A program made the translations under genes and the position numbers. The notes under the pieces are model-generated. The model was given only the letters and a program-made list of their open reading frames with translations. It was not told the DNA's origin and searched no databases. A stretch of DNA of 8,117 bases from Acidisarcina sp. GTDB lineage: Bacteria > Acidobacteriota > Blastocatellia > Pyrinomonadales > Pyrinomonadaceae. Positions 1-7,477 of this stretch are shown here, one piece after another; position 1 is the first letter of the stretch, and every line of letters begins with the position of its first letter. The stretch is from assembly GCA_021155145.1 (NCBI GenBank), contig JAJNPX010000162.1, forward strand, positions 1 to 8,117. The letters run 5' to 3'.

Positions 1-314
1 CGCTGGCGGCCGTAGTCGAGAAGCCAGTCGAATAGCTGCCCGCCGTAGCCTTTTGAGCGGTCGGATTCGGTCGCGACGAGGTCTTCGAGGTCCATCGACA
101 TCCCGCGGGCAAGCCATTCGGCGATACGGATCCCGGCCACGGCCTTGACATCGCCTTCGTCTGTTAGATAGATAAGCTCATAACCCGACTCCTCGATCTG
201 CCGCTTCACCTGCGCCACAAATTCTCCACGCGACAGGTGCGGACGCAGCTCGAACATCACGTTGTAGCAGCTGTGGATGTCATCGTCAGTTTTGACGATC
301 TGGATCTCGGTCAT
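1..314 (-). CDS. GNAT family N-acetyltransferase (3' end outside window)
   Basis: The visible 104 residues run from an ATG at 314 to the window edge, so the C-terminus is missing. The fold is that of an acetyl-CoA-dependent GNAT enzyme. Motif A lies at about residues 76-99, with the pyrophosphate-binding loop R86-S-K-G-Y-G91 fitting the family pattern R/Q-x-x-G-x-G/A, preceded by the strand LEDLVAT. The N-terminal part (ELRPHL, then a strand YELIYLTDEG and a strand VKAVAGIRI) fits the first half of the domain. The ATG overlaps the polA stop codon as ATGA, so the gene is probably translated by coupling to polA and shares its mRNA. The substrate cannot be told from the sequence. A RimI-like protein acetylase, a small-molecule acetylase or an antibiotic-modifying enzyme all remain possible. 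Family assignment is firm; function is not. Confidence 0.85.
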   Translation of the reverse strand, partial: MTEIQIVKTDDDIHSCYNVMFELRPHLSRGEFVAQVKRQIEESGYELIYLTDEGDVKAVAGIRIAEWLARGMSMDLEDLVATESDRSKGYGGQLFDWLLDYGRQ

Positions 315-3028
315 TTCGCAGCCATCCAGTTGTCACCGGCGCCGATTTCTGCGATCAGCGGGACATCGAGGGTCGCGGCCGATTCCATCTCACGTTTGAT
401 GATCTCTGATACAGCGGCGACCTCGTCGGCCGGAGCCTCGAAAAGCAGTTCGTCGTGAACCTGCATTATCATTTTTGTCTTCAGTCCTGCGGCTTTGACC
501 GCGTCGGAAACCTTGATCATCGCGATCTTTACGATGTCCGAGGCCGTACCCTGGATCGGCATATTGATCGCCTCGCGTTCGGCTCGCGAACGGACGGCGA
601 AATTGCGGTCACGAATGCCGGGGAAGTATCGACGCCTTCCGAATAGGGAAGTGACGTAGCCCTTTTCGCGGGCCTCTTCCGGTATCCGGTCCATATAGGC
701 ACGAATGCCCTTGTAGGTGGCGAAATAATCGTCGATCACTTTGCGTGCCTCTTGTTTGGTGATGCCGACCCGCTGCGACAGGCCAAAAGCCTCGACGGCA
801 TAAGCGATACCAAAATTGACTATTTTGGCTAACCTGCGTTTCTCTTTCAGGTCCTTCTCGTCAGTAGCTCCGAACACGAGCCTTGCCGTCTGTGCGTGGA
901 TGTCTTCATTGTTTTTGTAGGCCTCAAGCATCACCGGATCTTTTGTGATGTGAGCGAGGATGCGGAGCTCGAGCTGTGAATAGTCGGCCGAGATGAGTTT
1001 GTTGCCTTTCTCCGGGATGAACGCCGCACGGATCCGTTGGCCAAGCTCGGTACGGACGGGGATGTTCTGCAGATTGGGTTCGGTCGAACTCAAACGTCCC
1101 GTTGCGGCAACTGTCTGATTCAGCACGCCGTGAATACGCCCGTCCGTGTTGATCATTTTCGGCAGCGAATCGGCGTAGGTCGCCTTTAACTTATCCATTT
1201 CTCGGTAATCGATTATGAGCTGAGCTATTTCATGATCGACTGCGAGTTCTGCGAGGACATCCTTACTTGTCGAGATCTGGCCGGTCGCCGTTTTACGCCC
1301 GGTCGCGATATTGAGCTCGTCAAACACTTCGCCAACTTGTTTTGGCGACCCGATATTAAATTCGCGGCCCGCGATCTTGAATATCTTCTCGCTGACGATC
1401 GCCAACTCTTTCGCAATGAACCCGGAGAACTCACCAAGCTCTTTGTCATCGACCTTCATTCCGGCGTTCTCGATATCCGCAAGGATCGGCCCGATAGGGA
1501 TCTCGATCTCAGAGTAAATTCTTTCCAGACCGTCCTTGATGATCTTGTGGGATAGTATCGGCGTAAGCTGGTACGCCCAATCGGCCCTGACCGCCACCTT
1601 CCAGCTGCTCTCAGAAAATCCTTCTTCCGGATCTGACGGGTAAACATTCAGATTGTGTTGGGCCAGGACCTCTAGCTCGTGATGCGGGCGACTTGTGTCG
1701 AGCAAGTATGAAGCGATCATCAGATCGTTTTTGAGCGAAACGATATTGATCCCGAGCTTCGAGAGCACTGCTAATTTGCATTTATAGTCGTGCGTGGACT
1801 TACTGATATATGGGTTCTCGAAAAGATCCTTCAGTACACGGATGGCCCAGGCGCGCCCATCGGCAAAGTTCTCAAGGTCGATGAACGAGGCCACTCCAGG
1901 TGTGTGCGAGATCGCGACCCCGAGTGGGGGCTGTTTGTCGAAGGCGCTGTGCCATTTTCCCTCGTTCGAATCGTCAAGCTCGAACGCGAACCATTCACGT
2001 TCCCAGACCTTTCGGATCAGTTTGTCGAGGTCGGTACGGTTGGTGACGATCGAATAGGTCTGCTCGACCTTAGCCGGTCTATCACCGTCATCCGCCTCTG
2101 GCAGCAGAGCGTCGAAAAGCGACGGAGCCGAATCGCCAAACTCCTTCGTCAGTGCCATGAACTCAAGTTCGCGGAAGAGTGCGTAGGCCTTGGAGCGGTC
2201 AGGCTCCTGCAGCTTGAGCTTGTCGAGTTCGAGTTCGACCGGTGCGTCGGTATGGATCGTGGCGAGCTCGAGCGATTGGCGAATGATGTCCTGATTGTTT
2301 TGCAGCGATTCGCGGTAGGTCTTGTGCGTGACCTTTTCGGCGTTCTCCATCGCGGCTTCGGTCGAGCCGAACTCAAGTACGAGTTTGAGAGCTCCTTTCT
2401 CGCCGATACCCGGTGCGCCCGGAATGTTATCGACCGAGTCGCCCATCAGGCCGAGCAGATCGACGATCTTATTTGGCGGTACGCCGAACTTTTTGACGAC
2501 CCAAGCCTCGTCGCACCATTCGATCGGCGGAACGGGAACTTTCCGCTTCACGTTAGTCGAATTTTGCCGCATAGCGATGATGTGCGGGTCTTCGACAAGC
2601 TGGCACAGATCTTTATCATTCGAGACGATCACGGCCTGCATCCCTTTGTCCGCAACCTTTTTGGCCAGCGTGCCGATCACGTCGTCCGCCTCGTATTTGT
2701 CGGCCTGGAGGATCGGGATGTTGAACGCCTCGCACACCCGGACGATGTACGGGATCTGCGTAACAAGGTCGTCCGGCATCTCCAACCGGTTCGCCTTGTA
2801 GTCGGCGTAGTTGTCGTGCCGAAACGTGCCTGTTTCCGATTCGAACACGGCGGCGATGTAGTCGGGTTTCTCGTCTTTCAACAGCTTTCGCAGCATGTTG
2901 GTAAAGACGAAAACCGCTTGCGTTACCTGCCCCTTGCTGTTCCGCAGCGGATCTTGCCGCGCACCCATCGGGGCAAAGTAGGCGCGATAGATGTGCGACA
3001 TCGAATCGATGAGAAAGACTCGTTTCAT
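311..3028 (-). CDS. polA: DNA polymerase I (5' nuclease, degenerate 3'-5' exonuclease, polymerase)
   Basis: At 905 residues it has the usual full length of family A DNA polymerase I, the enzyme of Okazaki fragment maturation and repair gap filling. The 5' nuclease domain (about 1-295) keeps its acidic metal ligands in EADD (113-116), NDKD (137-140) and GDSVDN (196-201), followed by the helix-turn GAPGIGEK. The polymerase domain (about 510-905) has motif A DYSQLELR (D682, E687), the O-helix with R731, K735, F739 and Y743, and motif C VHDE (H858, D859, E860). The middle domain (about 325-505) has the exonuclease fold but not its active site: E. coli D355/E357 correspond to E350/D352, D424 to about K416, and Y497/D501 to about W484/L488. 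Proofreading is therefore probably lost, as in Taq and Bst polymerases (inferred by eye alignment). The start at MKRVFLID fits the family N-terminus. The stop overlaps the next gene's ATG. Confidence 0.98.
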   Translation of the reverse strand: MKRVFLIDSMSHIYRAYFAPMGARQDPLRNSKGQVTQAVFVFTNMLRKLLKDEKPDYIAAVFESETGTFRHDNYADYKANRLEMPDDLVTQIPYIVRVCEAFNIPILQADKYEADDVIGTLAKKVADKGMQAVIVSNDKDLCQLVEDPHIIAMRQNSTNVKRKVPVPPIEWCDEAWVVKKFGVPPNKIVDLLGLMGDSVDNIPGAPGIGEKGALKLVLEFGSTEAAMENAEKVTHKTYRESLQNNQDIIRQSLELATIHTDAPVELELDKLKLQEPDRSKAYALFRELEFMALTKEFGDSAPSLFDALLPEADDGDRPAKVEQTYSIVTNRTDLDKLIRKVWEREWFAFELDDSNEGKWHSAFDKQPPLGVAISHTPGVASFIDLENFADGRAWAIRVLKDLFENPYISKSTHDYKCKLAVLSKLGINIVSLKNDLMIASYLLDTSRPHHELEVLAQHNLNVYPSDPEEGFSESSWKVAVRADWAYQLTPILSHKIIKDGLERIYSEIEIPIGPILADIENAGMKVDDKELGEFSGFIAKELAIVSEKIFKIAGREFNIGSPKQVGEVFDELNIATGRKTATGQISTSKDVLAELAVDHEIAQLIIDYREMDKLKATYADSLPKMINTDGRIHGVLNQTVAATGRLSSTEPNLQNIPVRTELGQRIRAAFIPEKGNKLISADYSQLELRILAHITKDPVMLEAYKNNEDIHAQTARLVFGATDEKDLKEKRRLAKIVNFGIAYAVEAFGLSQRVGITKQEARKVIDDYFATYKGIRAYMDRIPEEAREKGYVTSLFGRRRYFPGIRDRNFAVRSRAEREAINMPIQGTASDIVKIAMIKVSDAVKAAGLKTKMIMQVHDELLFEAPADEVAAVSEIIKREMESAATLDVPLIAEIGAGDNWMAAK

Positions 3029-3052
3029 TGATTAGGTAAGTTTAGCGGAAAA

Positions 3053-3108
3053 AGCAGGAGGGCGCATCCGTAAGTAAGCCAGCAGGGTGAACCGCGTGAG
3101 ACATCGTT
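3053..3108. repeat. Possible degenerate tandem repeat between the DUF1990 gene and polA
   Basis: The 91-base gap before polA holds no ORF. AGCAGG recurs at 3053 and 3081, 28 bases apart. Each copy is followed by a CCG core and a GTAAG/GTGAG-like tail, but the two copies align only with a small gap. This looks like a worn intergenic repeat unit rather than a coding or regulatory site. No convincing promoter or terminator is visible in the gap. Chance similarity is possible. Confidence 0.25.
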
Positions 3109-3119
3109 GGGGCTAACGG

Positions 3120-3734
3120 CTAAATTGAATCTACTGCTCCAAGCATGGCTGCTTTCGAATCTCTTGCAAACCGCTTCTGAAGCGAACGAGTCAACGGATA
3201 TCCGAGGCGTGCGAGAAAATGGTTGGGCGTTGAAAAAGCCAAGAGATCATACGATACGTCGCCGGTGATTGGATCCAATTCCACTGAGAATCGCTCCTCG
3301 CCCGATTCGCCGTGCTCAGTCAATGTGCCGTATGCGAAGCCGTATCGCTCAGGTTCGTCTATGGTGTAAACGATGCGGGCGGCGTTGAGCGAATAAAATC
3401 CGAAATGCAGGATCAGGACCGCAACGTTTTCGTCCTTCCGGATCGGGGTCTGAGGCCGGTAGACCTCAACCCAAGGCATATCGAACATCTTCCAGCTTTG
3501 GATCGACGTCCTTGCCCTTTCCCAATCTGTTTGGCCGCGGCCGATGACGATGCGATTGTGATCGATGTTGTAGCCGGCAAGTTCTGGATCTGAGAGTTGG
3601 GTGTTTTCTGTCACGCCTACAGTGGGGTACGAAAATTCGAGCCGTTTTGCTTCGGCGATGAAGTCGTCGATGTGAGACAGGGTCGGTTTGGTAAGACTAA
3701 ACAATACGTTCAGGTCGAGGTGTGTTGAGATCAA
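3120..3734 (-). CDS. DUF1990 (UPF0548) family protein
   Basis: From a TTG start at 3734 this gives 204 residues, within the usual range for DUF1990 proteins, whose biochemical role is unknown. Recognisable family blocks occur in order: FSYPTVGVT (34-42), GYNIDHNRI (54-62), MPWVEVYRP (86-94), [13 protein letters not shown] (111-123), YGFAYGTL (131-138), HGESGEERF (141-149) and the C-terminal LARLGYPL...FARDS (174-193). No signal peptide or membrane segment is seen. The open frame extends upstream to an ATG at 3845, but that would overlap the radical SAM gene by 115 bases with a sequence lacking family similarity. The TTG overlapping the upstream stop as TTGA is therefore preferred, though it has no clear Shine-Dalgarno sequence. 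A TTG a few codons downstream is another possibility. The overlap implies translational coupling with the radical SAM gene. Confidence 0.88.
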   Translation of the reverse strand: MISTHLDLNVLFSLTKPTLSHIDDFIAEAKRLEFSYPTVGVTENTQLSDPELAGYNIDHNRIVIGRGQTDWERARTSIQSWKMFDMPWVEVYRPQTPIRKDENVAVLILHFGFYSLNAARIVYTIDEPERYGFAYGTLTEHGESGEERFSVELDPITGDVSYDLLAFSTPNHFLARLGYPLTRSLQKRFARDSKAAMLGAVDSI

Positions 3735-5215
3735 CCGCAGTATTTCTTCGTGATCTGCCGGAAATGATAGCCCATCGCCGCCAGCGTCAGGCCGTGTGCC
3801 AAGTCGCCCGAATGATGGCGCAGGAGCTGAAAGAAATAGTTCCAAAACTCACGACGCGAACGATCTTTCACCCCGAGAGTCATTACGATCTTCGAAAAAG
3901 CCTTCAGATCTTCAACGATCGACGAAGAACGCGGCTCTACCCGGTCTTTGTGAAATCGCGACAGACAATCCAAAGCCCTTCGGTAATACTCATTAGGGCT
4001 ATAAATGGACCTCAAGATCTTCTTGTATCCCTCGATCAGACGGCCAGTTTCCATTCGCGGCACAAAGTTAACGGTGCAGTCGGTGTTATTGCCTGTGCTT
4101 GTATCAAGCAATCTTCCTTCTTTTTCCAGACGACGCCAAAGTTGCGTGTCCGGCAAGGCAGTGAGCAGTCCCACCATAGCCAACGGGATGCCGCTTTCAC
4201 GAATGAAATCCATTTGAAGTTCAAAAATATCATCCGGATCGTTGTCAAACCCGACGATGAATCCAGCCATTACCTCCATGCCGTAGCTTTGGATCTTGTG
4301 AATGGATTCGAGCAGGTCTCGCCGGGTGTTTTGTGATTTCTGCGCTTCTTTCAAGCTCTCTTCCACCGGGGTTTCGATCCCGAGGAAGACCCTGCGAAAG
4401 CCGGCTTCTTCCATCTGCCCCAACAATTGATCGTCTTCAGCCAGGTTGACACTTGCCTCGGTCAGGTATGCAAACGGGTTTCCGTTTCCGCGCGACCATT
4501 CGATCAGATCGGGCATGAATCGGCGAACATTCTTCTTGTTCCCGATAAAATTATCGTCGACGATAAAGAGCATTCCGCGCCAACCCGTCTCCTTGAGGGC
4601 ATCGAGCTCAGCGATCATCTGGGAATTGGACTTTGTTCGTGGTACGCGGCCGTAGATCTCGATGATGTCGCAAAACTCGCAATTGAACGGACAGCCGCGC
4701 GAATACTGAACGTTCATCGCACTATATTTACTCATGTCGATGAGCGAAAAATCAGGGACCGGCGTATTCTCCAATGATGGCCGCTCATCCGCTTTATAGA
4801 TCTTTCTTGCGATACCTAGTTCGAGGTCGTGCAGGAACTCAGGAAGTGTATTCTCTGCCTCACCAACGAAAATATGGTCTGCGTCGGGTAGGCGTTCCGA
4901 ACTAGTTGAAACATATGGCCCGCCGACCACGACCGTTTTTCCAAAAGAACGGCAGAGTGAGACCACGGCCTCCAGAGACTTGTTCTGAACGATCATTGCA
5001 CTTACAAAGACCATGTCCGCCCACTTGATATCGCGAGCCGCGAGACTCTCCACGTTCATGTCAACAAGCCGACGCTCCCAATCTCGAGGCAGCATTGCCG
5101 AAACGGTCATTAGGCCCAGCGGCGGAAAGGCCGCCCGCTTGCCTTCAAACTCAAGCGCATGCCTAAAACTCCAATAGGTATCAGGAAATTCCGGATAAAC
5201 CAGCAACACTTTCAT
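3731..5215 (-). CDS. B12-binding-domain radical SAM protein, DUF4070 type (HpnP-like family)
   Basis: This 494-residue protein has three parts. Residues 1-150 form a Rossmann-like cobalamin-binding-type domain ([11 protein letters not shown], then [18 protein letters not shown] and VVVGGPYVS). The classical DxHxxG cobalamin ligand motif is absent, so any B12 would bind base-off without a histidine ligand, or not at all. Residues about 165-370 form the radical SAM core with the [4Fe-4S] ligands C175, C179 and C182 in CPFNCEFC, plus VDDNFIGN (219-226), FLGIETP (277-283) and GFIVGFD (318-324). Residues about 370-494 correspond to the DUF4070 C-terminal region. The layout matches the family that includes the hopanoid C-2 methylase HpnP, but the N-terminus resembles the uncharacterised branch more than HpnP itself, so no substrate is assigned. 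It is the first gene of its cluster, has a plausible promoter at 5283-5311, and overlaps the DUF1990 gene by four bases. Confidence 0.92.
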   Translation of the reverse strand: MKVLLVYPEFPDTYWSFRHALEFEGKRAAFPPLGLMTVSAMLPRDWERRLVDMNVESLAARDIKWADMVFVSAMIVQNKSLEAVVSLCRSFGKTVVVGGPYVSTSSERLPDADHIFVGEAENTLPEFLHDLELGIARKIYKADERPSLENTPVPDFSLIDMSKYSAMNVQYSRGCPFNCEFCDIIEIYGRVPRTKSNSQMIAELDALKETGWRGMLFIVDDNFIGNKKNVRRFMPDLIEWSRGNGNPFAYLTEASVNLAEDDQLLGQMEEAGFRRVFLGIETPVEESLKEAQKSQNTRRDLLESIHKIQSYGMEVMAGFIVGFDNDPDDIFELQMDFIRESGIPLAMVGLLTALPDTQLWRRLEKEGRLLDTSTGNNTDCTVNFVPRMETGRLIEGYKKILRSIYSPNEYYRRALDCLSRFHKDRVEPRSSSIVEDLKAFSKIVMTLGVKDRSRREFWNYFFQLLRHHSGDLAHGLTLAAMGYHFRQITKKYCG

Positions 5216-5282
5216 ATATAGAACCGAGATTATTCCTTCGGGACACCTTTAGACAAGCCTTTTCCACGATCCTTACAAAACA

Positions 5283-5311
5283 AATACAATGTTTCGCCCA
5301 TTCCTTGCCAA
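5283..5311 (-). promoter_or_regulatory. Putative sigma70-type promoter of the radical SAM gene
   Basis: Read on the minus strand, TTGGCA (5311-5306) and TGTATT (5288-5283) are separated by 17 bases. They match the -35 consensus at 5 of 6 and the -10 consensus at 4 of 6 positions. Transcription would begin near 5276 and give a leader of about 60 bases before the ATG at 5215. No strong Shine-Dalgarno sequence precedes that ATG; an AAGGA lies rather far upstream. Confidence 0.5.
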
Positions 5312-5313
5312 GT

Positions 5314-5341
5314 TTGACAAGCTTTTTGACGGTGCGATACT
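5314..5341 (+). promoter_or_regulatory. Putative promoter of the tRNA-Glu gene
   Basis: A perfect -35 box TTGACA (5314-5319) is followed after 16 bases by GATACT (5336-5341), which matches 4 of 6 positions of TATAAT. Transcription would start near 5349, about 60 bases before the mature tRNA. That leader holds a short hairpin at 5351-5369 (CGCT.GGC paired with GCC.AGCG, one bulged base). The -35 box lies two bases from the -35 box of the divergent promoter. Confidence 0.55.
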
Positions 5342-5408
5342 CTAAACGTTCGCTTGGCGGCTGCCAGCGAGGGCCTTTGCAGGCTGATCCTTTCTGGACT
5401 ACTGCTAA

Positions 5409-5483
5409 GTCCGGTTCGTCTAGGGGTTAGGACACCGCCCTTTCACGGCGGCAACACGGGTTCAAATCCCGTACCGGATACCA
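5409..5483 (+). tRNA. tRNA-Glu (anticodon TTC)
   Basis: The cloverleaf is complete. The acceptor strands are GTCCGGT (5409-5415) and ACCGGAT (5473-5479), with a G·U first pair. The D arm follows. The anticodon stem CCGCC/GGCGG (5435-5439/5447-5451) encloses the loop CTTTCAC with anticodon TTC at 5442-5444, reading GAA/GAG. The T arm has CGGG-TTCAAAT-CCCG. The discriminator is A5480 and the CCA end is encoded at 5481-5483. Sequence and anticodon both identify glutamate. It appears to be a single-gene unit ended by the terminator at 5520. Confidence 0.97.
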
Positions 5484-5519
5484 TCTTAAGCCGAGAATTC
5501 GGCATCATAGCCTTCGGGG

Positions 5520-5557
5520 AAGAATTCGCTTGCCGCAAACGAGCGAATTTTTTATTT
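5520..5557 (+). terminator. Rho-independent terminator after tRNA-Glu
   Basis: AATTCGCT (5523-5530) pairs with AGCGAATT (5542-5549) around an 11-base loop. The stem can extend by three A·U or G·U pairs at its base, and a T-rich tract continues to 5557. The hairpin should end the tRNA transcript. It finishes only 18 bases before the ATG of the TPR gene, so that gene needs read-through or a promoter overlapping this hairpin. Confidence 0.75.
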
Positions 5558-5575
5558 GCCGAAAGTGCACGATAG

Positions 5576-7369
5576 ATGATGTTAAAGAAGAGTATTTTCT
5601 GCGCGATCGCGATCTTTATTGTGGCTGGGACCGCATTTGCCCAAGCCAAATTTACTGACAGGGTCATGGTCTTGCCCTTTGAGAACACCTCGAATAAGCC
5701 GGAATTCAATTGGGTCGGTGAGAGCTTTGCTCTCTCGCTGTCGGAACTTCTCAGGGTTCCCGGCTTGAATGTGGTCTCCAATGGCGAGAGAAAGGCGGCC
5801 CAGCAAAGACTGCGAATCCCGCTAACAAGTCTGCCGAGCCTAGCCACTTCATTAAAGCTTTCCCGTGAAAGCGGAGCGACCTTACTGATAACCGGTACTT
5901 ACAATATCGTGCCGGCTCAGGGAGACCTCGCGGCAACCGTAAACGTCACTTCAAAGATCATACGCGTAAACGAAGGCCGCTTTTTAAGCGAGGAGATAGA
6001 CGGCCGGCTGATACAACGCGACATTATTCTCAACGACGCTCTTGGCAATCTGCAGACGATGCAGGGGCAGATCGCTTACCAGATACTTTACCAACGCGAC
6101 AAGGCCCTTCCTTACTCGCAAAATCAGCTTATCGAATCGGCGACGAAGGTTCCAGGCCGTGCGTTTGAGGCATATATAAAGGGACTTTTGACGCAAGCCA
6201 CCGAACAACGGGAAAACTTCTTTAAGAACGCAATCCGCATCTACAACGAAAGCATTCCGGATTCGACATTCGTAGAGGCGGCGCTTGAACTTGGGCATCT
6301 CTATCTCGGACAACAGAAGTACAATGATTCGGTCGATTCGTTCGAGCGAGTGATCAATACAAATCGAGCCTGCCGCGAACGAGCGAGATCGGACAATAAG
6401 GTAGCCTTCTGCAATGACGAGGCTTACGCCGAGGCATCATTTTATATCGGCCTGATTCAATGGAGGCAAAAGAACTACGAGCAAGCGCTTGCTGTACTCA
6501 GGCCTATAGCCGAGGATCTCCAGCTTACACGCGTTTACAACACACTCGGCGCGATCGCAGTGGAGGCGTCGCGAGCGGAGAAAAAGAATCAGGCCCGTTC
6601 TGCCGCCCTTCTAAAAGAAGGAACCGATCTGCTCAAGAAGGCGGCCGATTCGGCCGAAGACGATCTTTCGATCCGGTTCAACTATGCCTTAGCCACTTTC
6701 CTAAGCGGAAATTCAGCCGAATCGATACCGCTATTTCGCGAAGTGATCGCGGAACGACCCCAGGACGGCGAAGCCTATTACGTTCTTTCAAAGGCCCTCG
6801 CGGCTAATAATGACGCCGCCGCCGCCGCTGTCGACAATCAAGCTAGGACCTATCTTGTCGCCGGCAACAAATATGCGAATCTCGAGAAAGAATGGCTTCG
6901 AGCGAAGTCTTTAGATGATATCTCATTTCGTGTTGAGCAGCCGCAGCGGCGTGATTTTGTGAGTGTGATGCTCAACAAACGGGACAGCGATGCCGCACCG
7001 ACAGCGGTGAACGAAACTGAGAACTATCTTCGCCAGGCCCGCGATCAGTATAAGAACGGCAAGGACGACGAGGCAATGCTGACCTTGCGACGTGTATTGG
7101 CGAGCGAGCCGATGTCGGCCGAGAGTTATCTGATCTTAGGAAAGATCCATCTTCGTCGAGGAGATCGCGATCAGGCGGCGAGTTCATTCAAGACGGCCAT
7201 ATTCTGGGATAACAAACTGACCGACGCCTATATCAGCCTTGGAAAGATCTATCTTGAGCGAGGGGATTGTCAGCAGGTTAAAACCTATGTGGCTCAAGCA
7301 CTTGAGGTCGATCCAGAAAACCCGGAAGTTGCCGCTCTCCAACGCCTCTCTGACCGATGTTCCAAATAG
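5576..7369 (+). CDS. Secreted protein with TolB-like N-terminal domain and TPR repeats
   Basis: The 597-residue protein begins with a Sec signal peptide: basic MMLKK, a hydrophobic stretch to about residue 18, and an AFA-Q cleavage site after A22. It is therefore exported, probably to the periplasm. Residues about 26-175 (RVMVLPFENTSN, then WVGESFALSLSELL, LNVVSN and ATLLITGTYNI) resemble the TolB-like/FlgO-like N-terminal domain also found ahead of TPRs in adenylate-cyclase-like proteins. TPR-like units follow at about 231-263, 281-314, 364-396, 481-513, 514-547 and 548-582. The last three, each with the G-x-x-x-x-A pattern, are the clearest. A stretch at 410-480, including five alanines, separates the two blocks. 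TPRs usually hold protein partners, so a scaffold role in the envelope is inferred, but no partner is visible. The ATG codons at 5576 and 5579 are both possible starts; no strong ribosome binding site is seen. The gene stands alone. Confidence 0.9.
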   Translation: MMLKKSIFCAIAIFIVAGTAFAQAKFTDRVMVLPFENTSNKPEFNWVGESFALSLSELLRVPGLNVVSNGERKAAQQRLRIPLTSLPSLATSLKLSRESGATLLITGTYNIVPAQGDLAATVNVTSKIIRVNEGRFLSEEIDGRLIQRDIILNDALGNLQTMQGQIAYQILYQRDKALPYSQNQLIESATKVPGRAFEAYIKGLLTQATEQRENFFKNAIRIYNESIPDSTFVEAALELGHLYLGQQKYNDSVDSFERVINTNRACRERARSDNKVAFCNDEAYAEASFYIGLIQWRQKNYEQALAVLRPIAEDLQLTRVYNTLGAIAVEASRAEKKNQARSAALLKEGTDLLKKAADSAEDDLSIRFNYALATFLSGNSAESIPLFREVIAERPQDGEAYYVLSKALAANNDAAAAAVDNQARTYLVAGNKYANLEKEWLRAKSLDDISFRVEQPQRRDFVSVMLNKRDSDAAPTAVNETENYLRQARDQYKNGKDDEAMLTLRRVLASEPMSAESYLILGKIHLRRGDRDQAASSFKTAIFWDNKLTDAYISLGKIYLERGDCQQVKTYVAQALEVDPENPEVAALQRLSDRCSK

Positions 7370-7477
7370 TGTAAGTAAAAAGGGTTCAGGACTGGGGGTT
7401 GAAGGTTATAGGAATGCCGCCGACGAAATCTGATTGATCTATAAATTGTTAGAACTAAAGGGAAATCGGCGAACCTT

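Noticed and set aside
1790..3031. A 413-codon open frame on the plus strand, antisense to polA
   Set aside because: It lies wholly opposite the highly conserved polA reading frame. Its residues show no domain and read as the mirror of polA codons.
3722..4336. A 204-codon plus-strand frame opposite the radical SAM gene
   Set aside because: It is antisense to a recognised gene, has no domain and has no sign of its own expression signals.
5491..5502. Small inverted repeat CCGA-GAAT-TCGG just after the tRNA
   Set aside because: The stem has only four pairs and no T tract; the stronger hairpin at 5520 explains termination.
5443..5847. A 134-codon minus-strand frame ending in SGTGFEPVLPP
   Set aside because: The tail is the usual false translation of a tRNA T arm, and the rest is antisense to the TPR gene.
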